Of a stretch of 42,343 nucleotides of DNA, positions 41,437-42,343 are shown one piece after another. How positions within the stretch are numbered: position 1 is the first letter of the stretch; each line of letters starts with the position of its first letter. The DNA is taken from assembly GCA_029212845.1 (NCBI GenBank), contig JARGPD010000023.1:1-42343 (forward strand). Direction: 5' to 3'. The notes beneath the pieces were generated by a model, which saw only the letters and a list, made by a program, of their open reading frames with translations, did no database searches and was not told where the DNA came from. This DNA is from Planctomycetota bacterium. Its GTDB lineage: Bacteria > Planctomycetota > UBA1135 > GCA-002686595. The position numbers and the translations under genes are program-made.

Positions 41437-42225
41437 TCAGGCGAGCAGGCGCTTGCCCAGCTTGCGGTAAGCGGCGAGCATCGCGACGGCGTTGGGGAAG
41501 CGCTTGCGCTCGTCGACCAGGGTGGCGCGTCGGACCAGCCGCACCAGGCCGGGGCTGTACTTGGCCTCGGCGCGGGCGGCGTTCGGGTAGGGCCAGCGGA
41601 AGGGCCAGTCGGGCACGCTGCCCGCCATCAGCTGCCAGAGGATCAAGCCCGCGGAGAAGACGTCGGAGTGCAGCGCCGGCCGGCCGAGCGCCTGCTCGGG
41701 CGCGACGTAGCCGACCGTGCCCGAGCCCGACGCCGCGAGGGTGCGATGCACGATGCGCGCCAGGCCGAAGTCGGCCAGCCGCAGGCGCCGGTCGGGGAAC
41801 AGGATCAGGTTCTCGGGCTTGACGTCGAGGTGCGCGATCTTGCGCCGGTGGGCGCAGGCCAGGCCCTCGAGCAGCTGCTCGGCAAAGCCGAGCGCGGTCG
41901 TGCGCGCCATGCGCCGCTGCAGCCGGTCGCCCAGGCTCTCGATTCCCAGCGGCGTCACGATCGCGAAGTGCTCGCCGATCAGACCAGCGGTCTTGATCGG
42001 CAGGATGTTCTGGTGGTCGAGCCCCGCGACGAGCCGCACCTCGCGACGAAACTGCGTCAGGAACCCGGGGTTGACGTGCTCGGGCAGGGGCAGCTTGATC
42101 GCCACGCGGATGCCCTCGACCGTGTCGTAGGCCCGGTAGACCTCCGCGAACCCGCCCTTCGAGAGCAGACCCTCGATGCGGTACTGACCGAGCCGGGTGC
42201 GGCGCTTGAGAGGCATGGCGCCCAT
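41437..42225 (-). CDS. Hanks-type Ser/Thr protein kinase, catalytic domain only
   Basis: The protein has 262 residues, a stand-alone kinase domain without the transmembrane or sensor part seen in PknB. The glycine loop LLSKGGFAEVYRAYD is followed by Lys44 in VAIKLP, the catalytic loop HLDVKPENL (Asp134; Leu133 in place of the usual Arg), DFG at 152-154 and APE at 175-177 (GTVGYVAPEQALGRP). Lack of the HRD arginine suggests activation that does not depend on activation-loop phosphorylation. The start at 42225 (MGAMPLKRR) or 42216 are both possible. It is the first gene of the operon with the PP2C phosphatase. Confidence 0.92.
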   Translation of the reverse strand: MGAMPLKRRTRLGQYRIEGLLSKGGFAEVYRAYDTVEGIRVAIKLPLPEHVNPGFLTQFRREVRLVAGLDHQNILPIKTAGLIGEHFAIVTPLGIESLGDRLQRRMARTTALGFAEQLLEGLACAHRRKIAHLDVKPENLILFPDRRLRLADFGLARIVHRTLAASGSGTVGYVAPEQALGRPALHSDVFSAGLILWQLMAGSVPDWPFRWPYPNAARAEAKYSPGLVRLVRRATLVDERKRFPNAVAMLAAYRKLGKRLLA

Positions 42226-42337
42226 GGTAGTCCGTCGCCGAGGAACCCGGAACTGGCTTCCGCAAGGGGGAGGTGCGATGGCCGCGGTCCTGCTAATGTC
42301 GAGGGCCACCACCCCCCCACCCTGGCGAGCTACCCCC

Positions 42338-42343
42338 ATGTTC
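42338..42343 (+). CDS. Possible start of a gene running off the right edge
   Basis: The last six bases are ATG TTC after the run CTACCCCC, the same C-rich start context as at 478, 2303 and 33287. It is divergent from the kinase gene, and TGCTAAT at 42291-42297 could be a -10 element. Only two codons are visible, so this is a guess from context. Confidence 0.2.

Noticed and set aside
1-42343. tRNA, rRNA, CRISPR arrays, insertion sequences or phage genes
   Set aside because: No T-arm consensus, no regularly spaced direct repeats and no transposase or integrase motifs were seen on either strand by reading; short structured RNAs could still be missed.

Overview
The window is GC-rich (about 70% by eye) bacterial chromosome, densely packed with genes on both strands. 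It looks like a planctomycete. This is inferred from many secreted or lipoprotein beta-rich proteins, Tat-exported Gfo/Idh/MocA oxidoreductases, sulfatase-like hydrolases, a sugar dehydrogenase with PKD domains, FG-GAP repeat proteins and the near absence of Shine-Dalgarno sites. No marker gene fixes the taxon. I saw no rRNA, tRNA, CRISPR array, insertion sequence or phage gene.

Layout. 1-11.4 kb: a partial membrane protein; exported proteins (PDZ plus alpha/alpha toroid, a ThuA/GATase-like protein, a large GSDH-PKD protein, an FG-GAP protein); two small minus-strand genes; a Bax-inhibitor-1 membrane protein. 11.5-16.4 kb: a lipoprotein sulfatase-like hydrolase, then a JmjC-like cupin paired with a repeat lipoprotein. 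16.6-19.0 kb: a large lipoprotein with clearly lower GC and a proper Shine-Dalgarno site. 19.2-24.4 kb: a lipoprotein-type D-2-hydroxyacid dehydrogenase joined to a GH20 hexosaminidase, convergent with a membrane-anchored beta-domain protein. 24.5-27.2 kb: a translationally coupled dbpA - YgjP-like M48 peptidase - rsmG operon. 27.4-28.6 kb: an exported thioredoxin-like gene with an in-frame TGA right after a Cys codon and a SECIS-like hairpin behind it, a probable selenoprotein. 28.6-31.2 kb: a GNAT protein and a second sulfatase-like protein. 31.3-36.7 kb: an M29/NicX-like protein followed by a tight operon of C39-like peptidase, RimK-like ATP-grasp ligase, GCS2-type ligase and N-formylglutamate amidohydrolase, which looks like a peptide or amide metabolite pathway. 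36.7-42.3 kb: a Tat-exported Gfo/Idh protein, a small membrane protein, a class C serine hydrolase lipoprotein, a PAQR/hemolysin III protein and a Ser/Thr kinase-PP2C phosphatase pair.

The two strongest leads are the putative selenoprotein (27371-28567) and the amidoligase operon (32552-36698). Other observations are a lipoprotein NAD-dependent dehydrogenase, sulfatase-like enzymes with Thr at the formylglycine position, a PKD domain split by a discoidin-like insert, a C-terminal module shared by three secreted proteins, and consistently C-rich start-codon contexts in place of Shine-Dalgarno sites.
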